DNA of 64,000 nucleotides, taken from NCBI GenBank assembly GCA_021822495.1, contig JAKAQO010000002.1:208667-272666 (forward strand), written 5' to 3'. The stretch's first letter is position 1, and the number at the start of each line of letters is the position of its first letter. Below the pieces are notes generated by a model. That model was not told where the DNA came from. It did not search any database and was given only the letters and a program-made list of their open reading frames with translations. The DNA comes from a bacterium (lineage in GTDB: Bacteria > Elusimicrobiota > Elusimicrobia > UBA1565 > UBA9628). Positions 18,213 through 28,985 of the stretch are shown one piece after another. The position numbers and the translations under genes are program-made.

Positions 18213-19184
18213 TTAGAACCAGCCTCGAACTTTATTCCACCAATGGTCCAGATGATGGGGAGCAGCGCTTAAAGCCGGAGGAACGTCCTTGGGAGAATTC
18301 ACTTTTTTCCCTTCTTCTTCTTTAATTTGATCATCCAAAGCCTTAATTTTATCCTCAAGCTTATTCACAGCGCTCAAGCGGGAAGGGTTGGCGGATTTAG
18401 CATATTCTTCCAAGGCAGAATGCGCTTGATCCAAGGCCGCCTGAGCTTCTTTGTAGCGCGAAGAAAGGAGAGCTTTTTTGGCGAGAATAAGGTTCGCTCT
18501 CACCGTTAATAACGGGCGATCTTCCTGCGCATAAGAGAAAATCACGTCGGTCTCAAGGCGTTCCAAGTGTCGATCCGCAATTTTAATCTGTTTTCCTTTC
18601 ACCGCCTTTTGGGCCTTAAGAAGCTGAGATTTGGCCAAACCTATGTCGAGAGAAACCTTGGTCTGAAGCATTTCCTCATCCACGCCGATTCCCAGGGGGC
18701 CTTCGCCGGAAGAAACTCCTTGTTTTTCCGCCTCATGTTTTTTAGCGGCAAAAACGGGGGACATTACCGAAACATTTTCCAACTCATCATAAATGGGAAT
18801 GATATAGTTGGGAATTTCCCTTTTGTCGGTAAAGCTTAATTTTCCAGACTGAATTTTGGTTTCCAAAATCGTCTTTGGAGCGGCGCGTTCCGCGATTTTA
18901 ACCAAGATAAGAGCCTTTCCAATGTCTGACTGAGCGCCTTTTAAATTTTCATCCTGCAAGTCTCGGCGCGCCAAATCGGTCTCGCGAATAATTTCTCCCG
19001 CCGTCAAAGATAAGGCTTGAGCCTCACGAGAACTGAGTTTCGGCCCCGGCTTTGTAAAGACCGAAGCCTTAATGCGCGAAGAATCTTTTTTCTGACTATG
19101 ACTATGTTTCTGGGAAGTCGCAAAGACGTTCGTCGAAAAAGCTCCCGCGCAGACGAGAGTTCCAAACCATTTCATTTTCCTCAT
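18213..19184 (-). CDS. Exported helical protein, YfdX-like
   Basis: Exported protein of 323 residues with a signal peptide ending near residue 22 (STNVFA). The mature part is Lys/Ala/Glu-rich and almost wholly helical, with pairs of TPR-like hairpins such as ARRDLQDENLKGAQSDIGKA and AKKALLSSRYKEAQAALDQA. This pattern, with a central IIPIYDELE segment, resembles the YfdX family, a periplasmic oligomer of unclear role. It has its own strong promoter and terminator, so it is a single-gene unit. The family call is from pattern only. Confidence 0.65.
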   Translation of the reverse strand: MRKMKWFGTLVCAGAFSTNVFATSQKHSHSQKKDSSRIKASVFTKPGPKLSSREAQALSLTAGEIIRETDLARRDLQDENLKGAQSDIGKALILVKIAERAAPKTILETKIQSGKLSFTDKREIPNYIIPIYDELENVSVMSPVFAAKKHEAEKQGVSSGEGPLGIGVDEEMLQTKVSLDIGLAKSQLLKAQKAVKGKQIKIADRHLERLETDVIFSYAQEDRPLLTVRANLILAKKALLSSRYKEAQAALDQAHSALEEYAKSANPSRLSAVNKLEDKIKALDDQIKEEEGKKVNSPKDVPPALSAAPHHLDHWWNKVRGWF

Positions 19185-19220
19185 TTTTATTTCCTCCGTT
19201 CGTTTATCCCCATCTCTTTG

Positions 19221-19249
19221 AATTTATCTCTATAGGTTTCATTTGTCAA
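19221..19249 (-). promoter_or_regulatory. Strong sigma-70-type promoter of the YfdX-like gene
   Basis: On the minus strand TTGACA (19244-19249), a 17-base spacer and TAAATT (19221-19226). Predicted start is about 19214, giving a ~30-base leader with a GGAGG site before the ATG at 19184. Confidence 0.75.
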
Positions 19250-19261
19250 GGAAAGCCGTCG

Positions 19262-19298
19262 AAAAAAAAAGAGGCGGGATCAAAAGAACCCACCTCTT
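19262..19298 (-). terminator. Rho-independent terminator of the small exported protein gene
   Basis: Stem AAGAGGTGGG / CCCGCCTCTT on the minus strand (19289-19298 with 19269-19278, one G-T pair) followed by nine T residues. Separates the gene at 19309 from the YfdX-like promoter. Confidence 0.88.
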
Positions 19299-19308
19299 AA
19301 AGATTTAA

Positions 19309-19644
19309 TTATTTGTGTTTTGGATGATGCGTCCGCGCGTATTTCAAGGCCTCCTGGCATTGTTGAATGGCCTGGTTCACCGCTTGAATCGCCTGAGCCC
19401 GGTGGCCGCCAAAAATAGGTCTGCCATGTTTTAAGACCATCCGCGTTCTTTTGAGCATCATTAAAGAACGGCGAATCGCCGGGAAACCGCCTTTTCCATG
19501 CCAATGTTTTCCGCCCTTCATTCCCATCTGTTGCTGCATCGGAACCTGTCCGCCATTTCCTCCATTCGGCCCGTTTTGAGCAAAAGACGCCGCCGGAAGG
19601 CACAAACCTAATGACAAGACCGCCATGCTAATGACTCTTTTCAT
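19309..19644 (-). CDS. Small exported protein of unknown function
   Basis: Protein of 111 residues with a clear signal peptide (cleavage near PAASFA-Q). The mature part begins with a Gly/Asn/Gln/Met-rich stretch (NGPNGGNGG, MQQQMGMKGG), a His/Gly/Lys patch, then a basic helical half ending in ARTHHPKHK. No known family is recognised. His and Met residues might bind metal, which is only a guess. It lies 47 bases downstream of the CLC gene and is bounded by its own terminator. Confidence 0.75.
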   Translation of the reverse strand: MKRVISMAVLSLGLCLPAASFAQNGPNGGNGGQVPMQQQMGMKGGKHWHGKGGFPAIRRSLMMLKRTRMVLKHGRPIFGGHRAQAIQAVNQAIQQCQEALKYARTHHPKHK

Positions 19645-19665
19645 TTTTCTCTCCTGGATTTAAAT

Positions 19666-19684
19666 AAAGGGGACTGTCCCCTTT
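19666..19684. repeat. Palindromic repeat (GGGGAC/GTCCCC)
   Basis: Nine-base arms AAAGGGGAC and GTCCCCTTT around one T, lying between the CLC gene stop and the next gene on the minus strand. Same element as at 13048-13068. Confidence 0.75.
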
Positions 19685-19691
19685 TTTCCCA

Positions 19692-21020
19692 CTATTTTGG
19701 AATGTAGCATTTTTCGCGGCTGGAAACGCGGCTCCGTTCAACCGAGGAAGCGACCACCAGAGAAATCGCGCACGTAGCCATGACCGGCATGACGATTCCA
19801 TAATCGCGAGACATCTCAAGGGCCATGATGATCCCGGTAATCGGGGCGCGGTAGGAAGAAGTGATGACGCTGGCCGTTCCGGCGACGGCAAAAGAACCGC
19901 GGGCAAGCGCAGCGCCGGCAAATAAATGGCCCAAAACTCCGCTTAAAGAGGATCCGGCAACCGCCCCAATAAAAATCGCCGGCATGAACGCCCCGCCGGA
20001 GCCGCCCGTTCCCAAGGTTAAAGCCGTCGCCGCGATTTTCGCAAAGGCAACTATTCCCATCCGAAAACCGCTAAGACCTCCCATGAAGGCGGCATCCACT
20101 ATTTTTTTCCCGGTCCCCATGACCTCGGGATAAAATAAAGCGATCTCCCCCACCAATATTCCGCCTAAAATCGGGAAAAGATAAGAAGACGCGGGAGACT
20201 TTTCCCGCGCGCAATAGGCCTCTACTTTTTCGATAGCCATTCTGTAAAGGATTCCAAGAGGAGCGCACAAAAGGCCGACCAGGGCATAAACCAACAAATC
20301 AGACGGCTTACTCCAGGTATAAGTCAGCCCCACGACAAAATCAACATCCCCCATTAAAAGACGGCTGGTGACTGCGCCAGAGACCGACGCGATCACAATC
20401 GAAGAAAACAAGGAACTCGCAAAGTCTTTGAGAGTCACTTCCATGATGAAAAAGACCGCGGCCAAGGGAGCGCCAAACGAAGCTCCTAGCCCCGCGGCTG
20501 CGCCGGCGGAAATAAGAACCCGGATATCCTCATCCGACACTCTCAAATATTTCCCCAAAAAAGACGCCGTCGCCCCTCCGATCTGGATGACCGGGCCTTC
20601 TTGTCCGGCCGATCCGCCAAGCCCAATCGTTAAAGCCGAGGCAATGAGTTTTACGCTCGCGATTCGAGCGGACATCCAGGGAGATTTTTCCGGAAGAATG
20701 CTGAGGACCTCGGCGCCGTGTCCCTGGGCTTCGGGACAAAGAAAACGGATCAAGACATACCCCAGAAAAACCCCTAAAGCCGGAAAGAAAAGATATCCCG
20801 CGTAATGCCAAAATGACATTGACTTAGGCAGTATTGAAATTGTCCAATCGCTTAAAAAATTAATCAGGCGAATGAAAAGATAAGCGGTAAAGCCCGCCGC
20901 GGTTCCAACCAAGGCCCCGGTAATGACCAGGCGTTCCGCTAAAGTTGGGCGTGAAAAAAAATAGAAGAAATCTTCCGCGGTTTCCTCGATTTTTCTTCCA
21001 ACGTCTTTTAAAAAATCCAC
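19692..21020 (-). CDS. CLC-family chloride channel or proton/chloride exchanger
   Basis: Membrane protein of 442 residues with about 10-12 hydrophobic helices. Chloride-filter motifs: GHGAEVL (equivalent of GSGIP), GSAGQEGPVIQIGG with the gating Glu, and GTGGSGGAFMPAIFIGA. There is no CBS pair after the membrane part. The first codon is GTG at 21020. The gating Glu is consistent with an exchanger, but the internal proton Glu was not identified, so channel and exchanger both stay open. Confidence 0.92.
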   Translation of the reverse strand: MDFLKDVGRKIEETAEDFFYFFSRPTLAERLVITGALVGTAAGFTAYLFIRLINFLSDWTISILPKSMSFWHYAGYLFFPALGVFLGYVLIRFLCPEAQGHGAEVLSILPEKSPWMSARIASVKLIASALTIGLGGSAGQEGPVIQIGGATASFLGKYLRVSDEDIRVLISAGAAAGLGASFGAPLAAVFFIMEVTLKDFASSLFSSIVIASVSGAVTSRLLMGDVDFVVGLTYTWSKPSDLLVYALVGLLCAPLGILYRMAIEKVEAYCAREKSPASSYLFPILGGILVGEIALFYPEVMGTGKKIVDAAFMGGLSGFRMGIVAFAKIAATALTLGTGGSGGAFMPAIFIGAVAGSSLSGVLGHLFAGAALARGSFAVAGTASVITSSYRAPITGIIMALEMSRDYGIVMPVMATCAISLVVASSVERSRVSSREKCYIPK

Positions 21021-21106
21021 TACTCTTATTATCTAAAAAACAAAGAAGCAATAAAAGGTTTTATTTCGCGCGGAGAAAAAATTTTGGCGAAAGGAGAGGC
21101 AGGAAT

Positions 21107-21523
21107 TTATCTATTTCTTTTCGCGGCGACCTGAAGTCGAATCTGGGCCCTTCGCATTGAGGCTTCGGCGCCCGCCAAGGTTAAGGGATCAAGACCTTCT
21201 TTACTCATTTCCACCTTGGCCCGTTCCAGGGCTTGCCTTGCGCGCTCAGAATCTATCTCGCTTGCCATTTCGGCGGTCTCGGCAAAGAGAGACACTTTAT
21301 TTTTTTTAATCTCGGCAAAGCCGCCGGAAATGGCGAAATGATGAACTTTTCCGTCCTTCTTCACGCGCACTTCCCCGCCTTTAAGCTGAACCAAACATGG
21401 CGTATGGCCCGGCAGAACGCCCAATTCTCCTTGAAAGGCGGGGATGACCACGAAATCCGCCGCTTCCCGAAAAGAGATTTTCTCGGGAGTCACCATTTCC
21501 ACTTCAAGGATTTTTTCGGGCAT
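21107..21523 (-). CDS. atpC: ATP synthase epsilon subunit
   Basis: Central-stalk regulator of the F1 motor, 138 residues. The N-terminal beta-sandwich has VTPEKISFREAADFVVIPAFQGELGVLPGHTPCL, split by the usual GxLGVLxGHxP core, and the C-terminal part is a helical hairpin (AEMASEIDSERARQALERAK). Last gene of the atp operon; starts 7 bases after atpD. Confidence 0.96.
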   Translation of the reverse strand: MPEKILEVEMVTPEKISFREAADFVVIPAFQGELGVLPGHTPCLVQLKGGEVRVKKDGKVHHFAISGGFAEIKKNKVSLFAETAEMASEIDSERARQALERAKVEMSKEGLDPLTLAGAEASMRRAQIRLQVAAKRNR

Positions 21524-21530
21524 TTTTCGC

Positions 21531-22997
<1,467 letters not shown>

Positions 22998-23018
22998 TTA
23001 TTCTCCTGATCCCTTTCC

Positions 23019-23918
23019 TTAAGACGCCAACGCCTCCGCTCCGCCGACGAGTTCCGCGATTTCCTTCGTAATCATCGCCTGGCGCTGACGGTTGAGACTT
23101 AAATTTAACGACGCGCGAAGCTCTTTGGCGTTTTTAGAAGCCGCGTCCATCGCATTCATTCGGGCGGACAATTCCGCCGCCTGAGATTCCAAAAGAATCC
23201 GGTAAAGCTGCGCCTTGAAATAACGGGGCAAAAGAGCTTCAAGCAACTCCTCTTCTTTCGGCTCAAATTCATAATCCACTAAAGAGCCCGGCACGGTCTC
23301 GGACAGAGGCGCAATGGGAAGAATCGGAAACTCTACAAGTTTTTGCTGGGCGACGGATTTAAATTCGTTATAGACCATGATGACGGAAGACAATTTCTTT
23401 TCAAAGTAAGCTTTTAAAATTTCTTGTCCGAGAATCTCCGCGTGAGTAAAAGAAATCTTGGGAAAAACTCCGGTCATCTCGTGCAAAACCTCGCAGTCAA
23501 AGCCCTTGAGACGCTTAAAAAAATCGCGGCTTTTTCGCCCGACCGCAATCGCGTAAAATTTCTGATTTTGCCGTTGCATCCAGCCTAGAGAGGCGCGAAT
23601 CAAATTTGAGTTAAAGGCCCCGCAAAGGCCTTTGTCGGCGGCGACCAAAACAATCAAGGGCGCGCCATTGGAATTCGATTGAAAATATTCTTTTAAAGAC
23701 TCCGGAAAATGCGCGGCATCGGCGGCAAAATTTTTGTCAACTCGGGAGGCCAGTCCCCGGCACACCTCCTCAAGCCGCGAAGCAAAAGGACGCGCGGAGA
23801 GAATCGCTTGCTGCGCGCGGCGCATGCGGGCAGCGGCGACCATCTTCATCGCCTTAGTAATCTGTTCCGTTGATTTCACCGATTTAATCTTCCGGCGAAT
23901 CTCGCGCAGGGAGGCCAT
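23019..23918 (-). CDS. atpG: ATP synthase gamma subunit
   Basis: Rotor shaft of F1, 299 residues. N-terminal coiled-coil [36 protein letters not shown] is split here by its typical SVKxTxxITKAM core; GLCGAFN is the conserved middle motif and the C-terminus has LNLSLNRQRQAMITKEIAELVGGAEAL in the usual place (RQxxIT..I.EI..GAxA). Its ATG overlaps the stop of the epimerase gene by one base (TAATG). Confidence 0.97.
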   Translation of the reverse strand: MASLREIRRKIKSVKSTEQITKAMKMVAAARMRRAQQAILSARPFASRLEEVCRGLASRVDKNFAADAAHFPESLKEYFQSNSNGAPLIVLVAADKGLCGAFNSNLIRASLGWMQRQNQKFYAIAVGRKSRDFFKRLKGFDCEVLHEMTGVFPKISFTHAEILGQEILKAYFEKKLSSVIMVYNEFKSVAQQKLVEFPILPIAPLSETVPGSLVDYEFEPKEEELLEALLPRYFKAQLYRILLESQAAELSARMNAMDAASKNAKELRASLNLSLNRQRQAMITKEIAELVGGAEALAS

Positions 23919-24859
23919 TAGAGTCTCACCTCTTCTTTCTCCATTCTTTTAGAACCCGAGGCAAAATAATCCTTAATCGCGGCTTCCATTGAATAGCGCG
24001 CCTTGAAACCAAAGGCTTTCTCCGCCGCTGTTGGGTCGCCCAAGGTTTCGTTTTGATAGAAAGAATAGGGGTTTTTGATGTAATCCGGTTCGTATTTGGT
24101 TCCCAGAGCATTATTTAAATGGCCGATGATTTGGTTAAACGTCGTTTTTTGCCCCGTGCAGATGTTATACACGCCATTCGGAGCGCTTTTGGCCGCCATA
24201 ATCGTTCCCATGGCGACATCTTTAATGTAAATGAAATCACGGTATTGATCCCCGAACTCAAAAATACGCGGGCGTTTTCCCGCCTTCATCTGCAAGGATA
24301 ATTGCCAAATCATGCTGGCAAACTTTCCCTTAAAACTCTCGCCGGGACCAAAGACGTTGAAGTAGCGCACACCCGCCACCTTAGTCTTGGGATTTTCCTT
24401 GACGAAACGCGCGGCGACATTTTCCATGACCTGCTTTGAAAATCCGTAGACATTCATCGGCCTTCGGGCCGCTGTCTCCTTCATTGGAAGAGGCCCCGCG
24501 CCGTAAACCGCGGCGGAAGAGGCATAAGCGACATTCTCAACTTGAGACTTAGCGGCAAAAGAAAGAATCTCGCGAAAGGCCTCGACATTTTCCTCCATCA
24601 TTTTTTTCTGGTCCATGACGGTCGTGTCGGTAATGGCGGCCTCGTGAATAATCATGTCAACCGCGCCCACTCTTTCCGGCCACCAAGCGCGGTCTTTAAA
24701 GATGGAGGCCGCAATCAAATCGCCTTTAAAACCGGAGAGATTCTCAAAATTGCCGGATGAAAAATCGTCAATAGCCACGACCTCATGGCCCTCTTTTTCT
24801 AATTGAAGGGCGATGTTTGATCCCACAAACCCCGCCGCGCCGGTGACTAGAATTCTCAT
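23918..24859 (-). CDS. NAD-dependent sugar epimerase, HldD-like
   Basis: Short-chain dehydrogenase-fold epimerase of 313 residues. NAD loop [13 protein letters not shown], then [17 protein letters not shown], catalytic [24 protein letters not shown] and [10 protein letters not shown]. The series HEAA / SSAAVYG / NVYGFSK / RYFNVFGP / RDFxYxxDVA follows ADP-glycero-manno-heptose 6-epimerase (HldD) more than GalE, so a role in LPS-heptose supply is likely. It is unexpectedly within the atp operon: its start overlaps atpA by 4 bases and its stop overlaps atpG by 1. Other sugar substrates are possible. Confidence 0.85.
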   Translation of the reverse strand: MRILVTGAAGFVGSNIALQLEKEGHEVVAIDDFSSGNFENLSGFKGDLIAASIFKDRAWWPERVGAVDMIIHEAAITDTTVMDQKKMMEENVEAFREILSFAAKSQVENVAYASSAAVYGAGPLPMKETAARRPMNVYGFSKQVMENVAARFVKENPKTKVAGVRYFNVFGPGESFKGKFASMIWQLSLQMKAGKRPRIFEFGDQYRDFIYIKDVAMGTIMAAKSAPNGVYNICTGQKTTFNQIIGHLNNALGTKYEPDYIKNPYSFYQNETLGDPTAAEKAFGFKARYSMEAAIKDYFASGSKRMEKEEVRL

Positions 24860-26379
24860 TTTAGCGAACGCGCAAAAGACTCCTTAAATTCTTTAATCGC
24901 CTCGACCAGGCGCGCTTTGGTCGAATCATCCATCGTCTTTTTCTCAACCAATGTTTTGGAAATGTCTGAATGCTGCTGAGAGATGAAATTTAAAAACTCT
25001 TTCTCAAAACGGCGGATATGCGCGGTCGGAATATCATCCAAATAACCATTGACCCCGGCGAAAATAACCAAGACCTGGCTTTCAAACGGAAGCGGCTGAT
25101 ATTGATCTTGTTTGAGAAGCTCAACCAGTCTTTCTCCGCGAGCCAACTGGTCTTTGGCCGCTTTATCCAAGTCGGAACCAAATTGCGCGAAAGCCGCAAG
25201 CTCGTTATATTGCGCGAGGTCCAGCCGCAAGCGACCCGCGACTTGTTTCATCGCTTTGGTCTGAGCCGCGCCTCCCACGCGAGAAACGGAAAGACCCACG
25301 TTCACCGCCGGGCGGACCCCGGAGTAAAAGAGGCTGGTCTCAAGATAAATCTGTCCGTCGGTAATTGAAATGACGTTGGTCGGAATATAAGCGGACACGT
25401 CTCCGGCCTGGGTTTCGATAATCGGAAGCGCGGTTAAAGACCCGGAACCGTTTTTCTCGGAGAGTTTGCAAGCCCGCTCCAAGAGCCGGGAATGGAGATA
25501 GAAAACGTCTCCCGGATAAGCTTCTCTGGCCGGCGGGCGGCGAAGCAAAAGAGACAGTTGGCGGTAAGCCTGCGCGTGCTTGGACAAATCGTCGTAAATA
25601 ACGAGAACATGCTTTCCCTGCCACAAAAATTCTTCCCCCAAGGCGCAACCGGCGTAAGGCGCGATATAAAGGAGAGGCGCGGGATCGGACGCCGTCGCCG
25701 CCACGACAATGGAATATTCCATCGCTCCGGCATTTTCAAGCGTCTGGACGACTTGGGCCACCGTCGAGCGTTTTTGCCCAATGGCGACATAAATGCAGAT
25801 CGGGCGATTTGGCGCGTTTTTTTGGTTGATGATGGCGTCTATCGCGATCGCGGTTTTTCCCGTCTGACGGTCGCCGATGATGAGTTCGCGCTGACCCCGT
25901 CCGATGGGAATCATGGAATCAACGGCTTTAAGCCCGGTTTGAAGCGGTTCGGTGACGGGCGCGCGATCGATGACGCCGGGAGCGACCACTTCCAAAGGCC
26001 GGGAGTTTGAGGCTTTAATCGGACCTTTACCATCCAAGGGTTCTCCGAGAGGATTGACCACCCGGCCAATCATCGCGTCCCCAGTCGGAATCGACATCAG
26101 CCGCCCGGTTCTCTTAACCGGATCGCCTTCATGAACTATTTCATCCGAGCCCAGAAGAACGCAGCCGACATTTTCTTTTTCCAAATTCAAGGCCATCCCC
26201 ATCACGTGATGCGGAAACTCAAGGAGTTCCCCCGCCATCACGCGCTCAAGACCGTAGAGGCGGGCGATTCCGTCTCCCACCTGCAAAACAGTTCCTTCCT
26301 CGCGAAGTTCGGTCGCGGGATCAAAACCTTCGATTCCTTTCTTGATGACGGCGGTAATTTCTTCCGGTTTAATGGCCAT
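24856..26379 (-). CDS. atpA: ATP synthase alpha subunit
   Basis: Non-catalytic nucleotide-binding F1 subunit, 507 residues. Walker A is [15 protein letters not shown]; the alpha-specific [28 protein letters not shown] and [11 protein letters not shown] are all present, and the arginine finger lies in [12 protein letters not shown]. Start ATG at 26379 overlaps atpH by 11 bases. Confidence 0.98.
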   Translation of the reverse strand: MAIKPEEITAVIKKGIEGFDPATELREEGTVLQVGDGIARLYGLERVMAGELLEFPHHVMGMALNLEKENVGCVLLGSDEIVHEGDPVKRTGRLMSIPTGDAMIGRVVNPLGEPLDGKGPIKASNSRPLEVVAPGVIDRAPVTEPLQTGLKAVDSMIPIGRGQRELIIGDRQTGKTAIAIDAIINQKNAPNRPICIYVAIGQKRSTVAQVVQTLENAGAMEYSIVVAATASDPAPLLYIAPYAGCALGEEFLWQGKHVLVIYDDLSKHAQAYRQLSLLLRRPPAREAYPGDVFYLHSRLLERACKLSEKNGSGSLTALPIIETQAGDVSAYIPTNVISITDGQIYLETSLFYSGVRPAVNVGLSVSRVGGAAQTKAMKQVAGRLRLDLAQYNELAAFAQFGSDLDKAAKDQLARGERLVELLKQDQYQPLPFESQVLVIFAGVNGYLDDIPTAHIRRFEKEFLNFISQQHSDISKTLVEKKTMDDSTKARLVEAIKEFKESFARSLK

Positions 26380-26908
26380 GATTAAAACTCTCCTTCATGC
26401 GTTCTAGTCTTCCTTGCAAACTCGAGTCCATCACCCAATCTCCCAGGCGAACCTTGATGCCGCCGATGAGACTGGAATCTTCTTTGATCTTAAGCTCCAC
26501 CTGCTTTCCGGTGAACTGGGCCAACTGAGCCTCTAAATTTTTCCGCGCGGCCGCGTCAAGCGAGCGCCAAACAAAAACGTGAGCCGTGGCTTTATTTTTC
26601 TTTTCATGATAAATCTTCTCAAAGCGCGCCTGCATTAAAGGCCACAAATAAAAGCGCCTTTTTTCGATGAGAAGCTGAAAAAAGCGAAGGGTTGCGTCCA
26701 AAACCTTGCCCTTAAGCGCCTCTTCCAAAAGAGCCTTTTTCTGCTGAATTGAAAAGGCCGGAGAATGAAGGCGAGCTTCCAGCTTCTTAACAAGAGACGA
26801 AGCCAAGATCAAATCATGGCCGACCCGGTCTTCTTCATGCAATGAAGCCGTTACCTCAAAAAGAGCCTTCGCGTATCTTCCGGCGATAACCGCATCGTCT
26901 ATTTTCAA
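26369..26908 (-). CDS. atpH: ATP synthase delta subunit
   Basis: Peripheral-stalk connector, 179 residues. [10 protein letters not shown] near the N-terminus and the C-terminal [24 protein letters not shown] (typical GG..i.igd.v.D.S...L..l) identify it. Overlaps atpF by 4 bases and atpA by 11. Confidence 0.95.
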   Translation of the reverse strand: MKIDDAVIAGRYAKALFEVTASLHEEDRVGHDLILASSLVKKLEARLHSPAFSIQQKKALLEEALKGKVLDATLRFFQLLIEKRRFYLWPLMQARFEKIYHEKKNKATAHVFVWRSLDAAARKNLEAQLAQFTGKQVELKIKEDSSLIGGIKVRLGDWVMDSSLQGRLERMKESFNHGH

Positions 26909-27414
26909 TTTGTTTTTCCTGAAACGACTTTTAAATCAGCCAAGAAAGATTCAACCGTCTTTTTTTGGACATGCTCATTAACTGATTCGCCCAATATTTT
27001 TTCCGCGGCCATTAGAGAAAGGTTGGACACCTCGCGGCGCAATTCTGAACTCAAGCGTTCTTTCTCAAGCCCCAGTTCCTGCATCGTCTTTTCCTTGATT
27101 TTAAGCGCATGAGATTCGGCTTCCTGTTGGATTTTAAGCCGCAAGGCTTCTGCCTGCTTTGCGGCTTCATCAATCATTTGCCGCGCTTTTTGATCCAAGC
27201 CCTTCATCTGAGATTCGATATCCAACTGCGCTTTTTCCGCCGCCTGGCGGGCTTGCTGGGCGGAATCAAGATCGCCCTTAATCCTGGCCTCTCTATCCTC
27301 AATGGCCTTAATGAGAGGGCCCCACGCAAATTTTTTAAGAATAATGACTAAAGACAAAAACGTGACAATCGTCCAAACCAGCAACCCCGGTTCGGGGTTT
27401 AGTAATTGATCCAT
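26905..27414 (-). CDS. atpF: ATP synthase subunit b
   Basis: Peripheral stalk, 169 residues. One N-terminal membrane helix (LLVWTIVTFLSLVIILKKFAW, here of typical length) followed by a long charged helix with AKQAEALRLKIQQEAE and a final AAEKILGESV. The conserved KFAWxPxxxAIExR is seen as KFAWGPLIKAIEDREARI. Preceded by an intercistronic hairpin after atpE. Confidence 0.95.
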   Translation of the reverse strand: MDQLLNPEPGLLVWTIVTFLSLVIILKKFAWGPLIKAIEDREARIKGDLDSAQQARQAAEKAQLDIESQMKGLDQKARQMIDEAAKQAEALRLKIQQEAESHALKIKEKTMQELGLEKERLSSELRREVSNLSLMAAEKILGESVNEHVQKKTVESFLADLKVVSGKTN

Positions 27415-27435
27415 GTCGCCTTCATTCTCCTTATC

Positions 27436-27472
27436 TTCCGCTCCCGCGGATTTAAAACCCGCGGGAACGGAA
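27436..27472. other. Hairpin between atpE and atpF
   Basis: Arms TTCCGCTCCCGCGG (27436-27449) and CCGCGGGAACGGAA (27459-27472) pair with one mismatch over a 9-base loop, giving a 13-pair stem. No T-run follows on the minus strand; an AAGGAG ribosome site for atpF comes next. It may protect atpE mRNA or damp read-through, raising c-subunit output. Confidence 0.7.
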
Positions 27473-27482
27473 ATTGATGAAC

Positions 27483-27770
27483 TTAGTGAGACGCCGCAAC
27501 CGACGCGGGAGAAGAACTCCCGGCGGCCGGAATCCCTTTGTTAAGCGTTGAAACAGCTAAGAACGCGATAACCAAGGCCAAAAGCCCCATGCCTTCGCAC
27601 ATAGCCGCTGTAATAATCATCAAGGTCTGAATAGACCCTGCCGCTTCCGGCTGCCGCGCGACTCCATCAAGAGCCGCCGCCGCCAACTTTCCAATTCCAA
27701 GGCCCGCGCCAAGAACGCAAAGCCCGGCGCACAAACCCGCGCCGATATATCCTAATCCAACTCCGATCAT
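27483..27770 (-). CDS. atpE: ATP synthase subunit c
   Basis: Rotor-ring proteolipid, 95 residues from the ATG at 27770 with a GGAGGAG site. Helix 1 is glycine-rich (GAGLGIGKLAAAALDG), the polar loop reads ARQPE and helix 2 carries the ion-binding Glu59 in CEGMGLLAL. Against the sodium-type ring of Ilyobacter, Gln32 is replaced by Ile and the Ser after Glu by Gly, so proton coupling is inferred. A Ser/Ala tail of about 15 residues (AAGSSSPASVAASH) extends beyond the usual end. Confidence 0.96.
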   Translation of the reverse strand: MIGVGLGYIGAGLCAGLCVLGAGLGIGKLAAAALDGVARQPEAAGSIQTLMIITAAMCEGMGLLALVIAFLAVSTLNKGIPAAGSSSPASVAASH

Positions 27771-27831
27771 GAACTCCTCCTTAACAACATTTCGACGAAT
27801 CTCCAAGGACCGTCGCTCCAACCTCGCTTTC

Positions 27832-28593
27832 CTAATGGGGATGAACGGCAAAGCCCACAAAGAGAGCGGTTAAAATCGTGAAAATATACGCCTGAAGAAG
27901 CGCGACAAGAAGGTCCAGCAAACTCGAAAACAAAGTCAGCCCCACCGCAAAGGGCGCGGAAATAAACCCCACGTAGTGATTCATCTGCGCGAAAATAAAA
28001 ATCAAGGAGAGACAAGCCAAGGCCACCATGTGGCCGGCCACGATATTGGCAAAAAGACGAATGCAAAGAGCGATACATTTCGCGCAAAGGCCGAAGATTT
28101 CAATCACAAAAAGAAGCGGAACCAGCCACCACGGCGTGCCCCCGGGAACAATGTGCTTTAAATACGAGAAAAGACCTTGGGTTCTAATTCCGGCGAACTG
28201 AATGAGAATAAAGGTGCAAAGAGCCAACGCCAATGTGACTGAAATATTTCCCATGATTGCCGAAGCTTCCGGAACCATGCCAGCGAAATTAGCGATTAAA
28301 ATAAAGAAAAACAAGGTCAAGAAATACGGCAAATAATAATCGGTCTCATCATGAAAAATGGGGCGCATCATTTCATCTCTAATATAAAGGACGACGGACT
28401 CAACTCCCGAGCGCAACAAAATTCCAGCCCCGCTTTCCGCTCGTGCCGCCATAACTGAAACCGTCACTAAAATAGCCGAGACAATCCACATCATCAAGAG
28501 ATGTTGAGTTAATCCGAAATTAACGCCGCCAATATAAAAAGGAATGAGGGAATGATTGAGCAAGTGATGCTTAAGAATGGGTTCAAAATTCAT
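27832..28593 (-). CDS. atpB: ATP synthase subunit a
   Basis: Stator channel of F0, 253 residues, five to six membrane helices. The essential Arg is in LCIRLFANIVAGH, and the last helix has LLVALLQAYIFTILTALFVG in its usual form, quoted here up to the family core QAYIFTIL. Start overlaps the atpI stop by one base (TAATG). Confidence 0.96.
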   Translation of the reverse strand: MNFEPILKHHLLNHSLIPFYIGGVNFGLTQHLLMMWIVSAILVTVSVMAARAESGAGILLRSGVESVVLYIRDEMMRPIFHDETDYYLPYFLTLFFFILIANFAGMVPEASAIMGNISVTLALALCTFILIQFAGIRTQGLFSYLKHIVPGGTPWWLVPLLFVIEIFGLCAKCIALCIRLFANIVAGHMVALACLSLIFIFAQMNHYVGFISAPFAVGLTLFSSLLDLLVALLQAYIFTILTALFVGFAVHPH

Positions 28594-28985
28594 TACGCGC
28601 GCGCCCTTGAAAGGATATCACGGGACTCGATAAAGAGAAAAGCGACGACTCCGAAACAATACGAGAGAAGAAGAGCCGCCTGAGAGGACGCGGGCCAAGC
28701 CCAAGCAAAAGCCATCAAAACTCCCAAACAAACAACTCTCGCAAGAATACCGCCCAGCCAAACCTTAAAAAATTTTCGCATGGAAGAATGAGCGCTGGTG
28801 GAAAGAAAGAAAAGGCTGACGCTTGACAGCGCCCAAGCGAAGAATAGCCCCAAAGCGGCGCTCAAACGAATTTCTCGCTGCTTCCAAATCAGAGAAACAG
28901 AAATGAGGGAGATCACAGCCAAGCCAAAAGCCGTTAAAAGATTCCTAAGGACTGTTTTTTTTGTTTGAAGATCGAATAATCCCAT
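28593..28985 (-). CDS. ATP synthase I-like small membrane protein
   Basis: Four hydrophobic helices in about 130 residues, beginning MGLFDLQTKKTVLRNLL from the ATG at 28985. It sits just upstream of atpB, where AtpI-type accessory proteins for c-ring assembly are found. Sequence similarity to AtpI is weak, so the call leans on position and topology. It overlaps atpZ by 41 bases; the frame reaches 29018 with less likely starts. Confidence 0.7.
   Translation of the reverse strand: MGLFDLQTKKTVLRNLLTAFGLAVISLISVSLIWKQREIRLSAALGLFFAWALSSVSLFFLSTSAHSSMRKFFKVWLGGILARVVCLGVLMAFAWAWPASSQAALLLSYCFGVVAFLFIESRDILSRARA

Noticed and set aside
27483-27770. Sodium-driven c-ring
   Set aside because: The Gln of helix 1 and the Ser after the ion-binding Glu are replaced by Ile and Gly.
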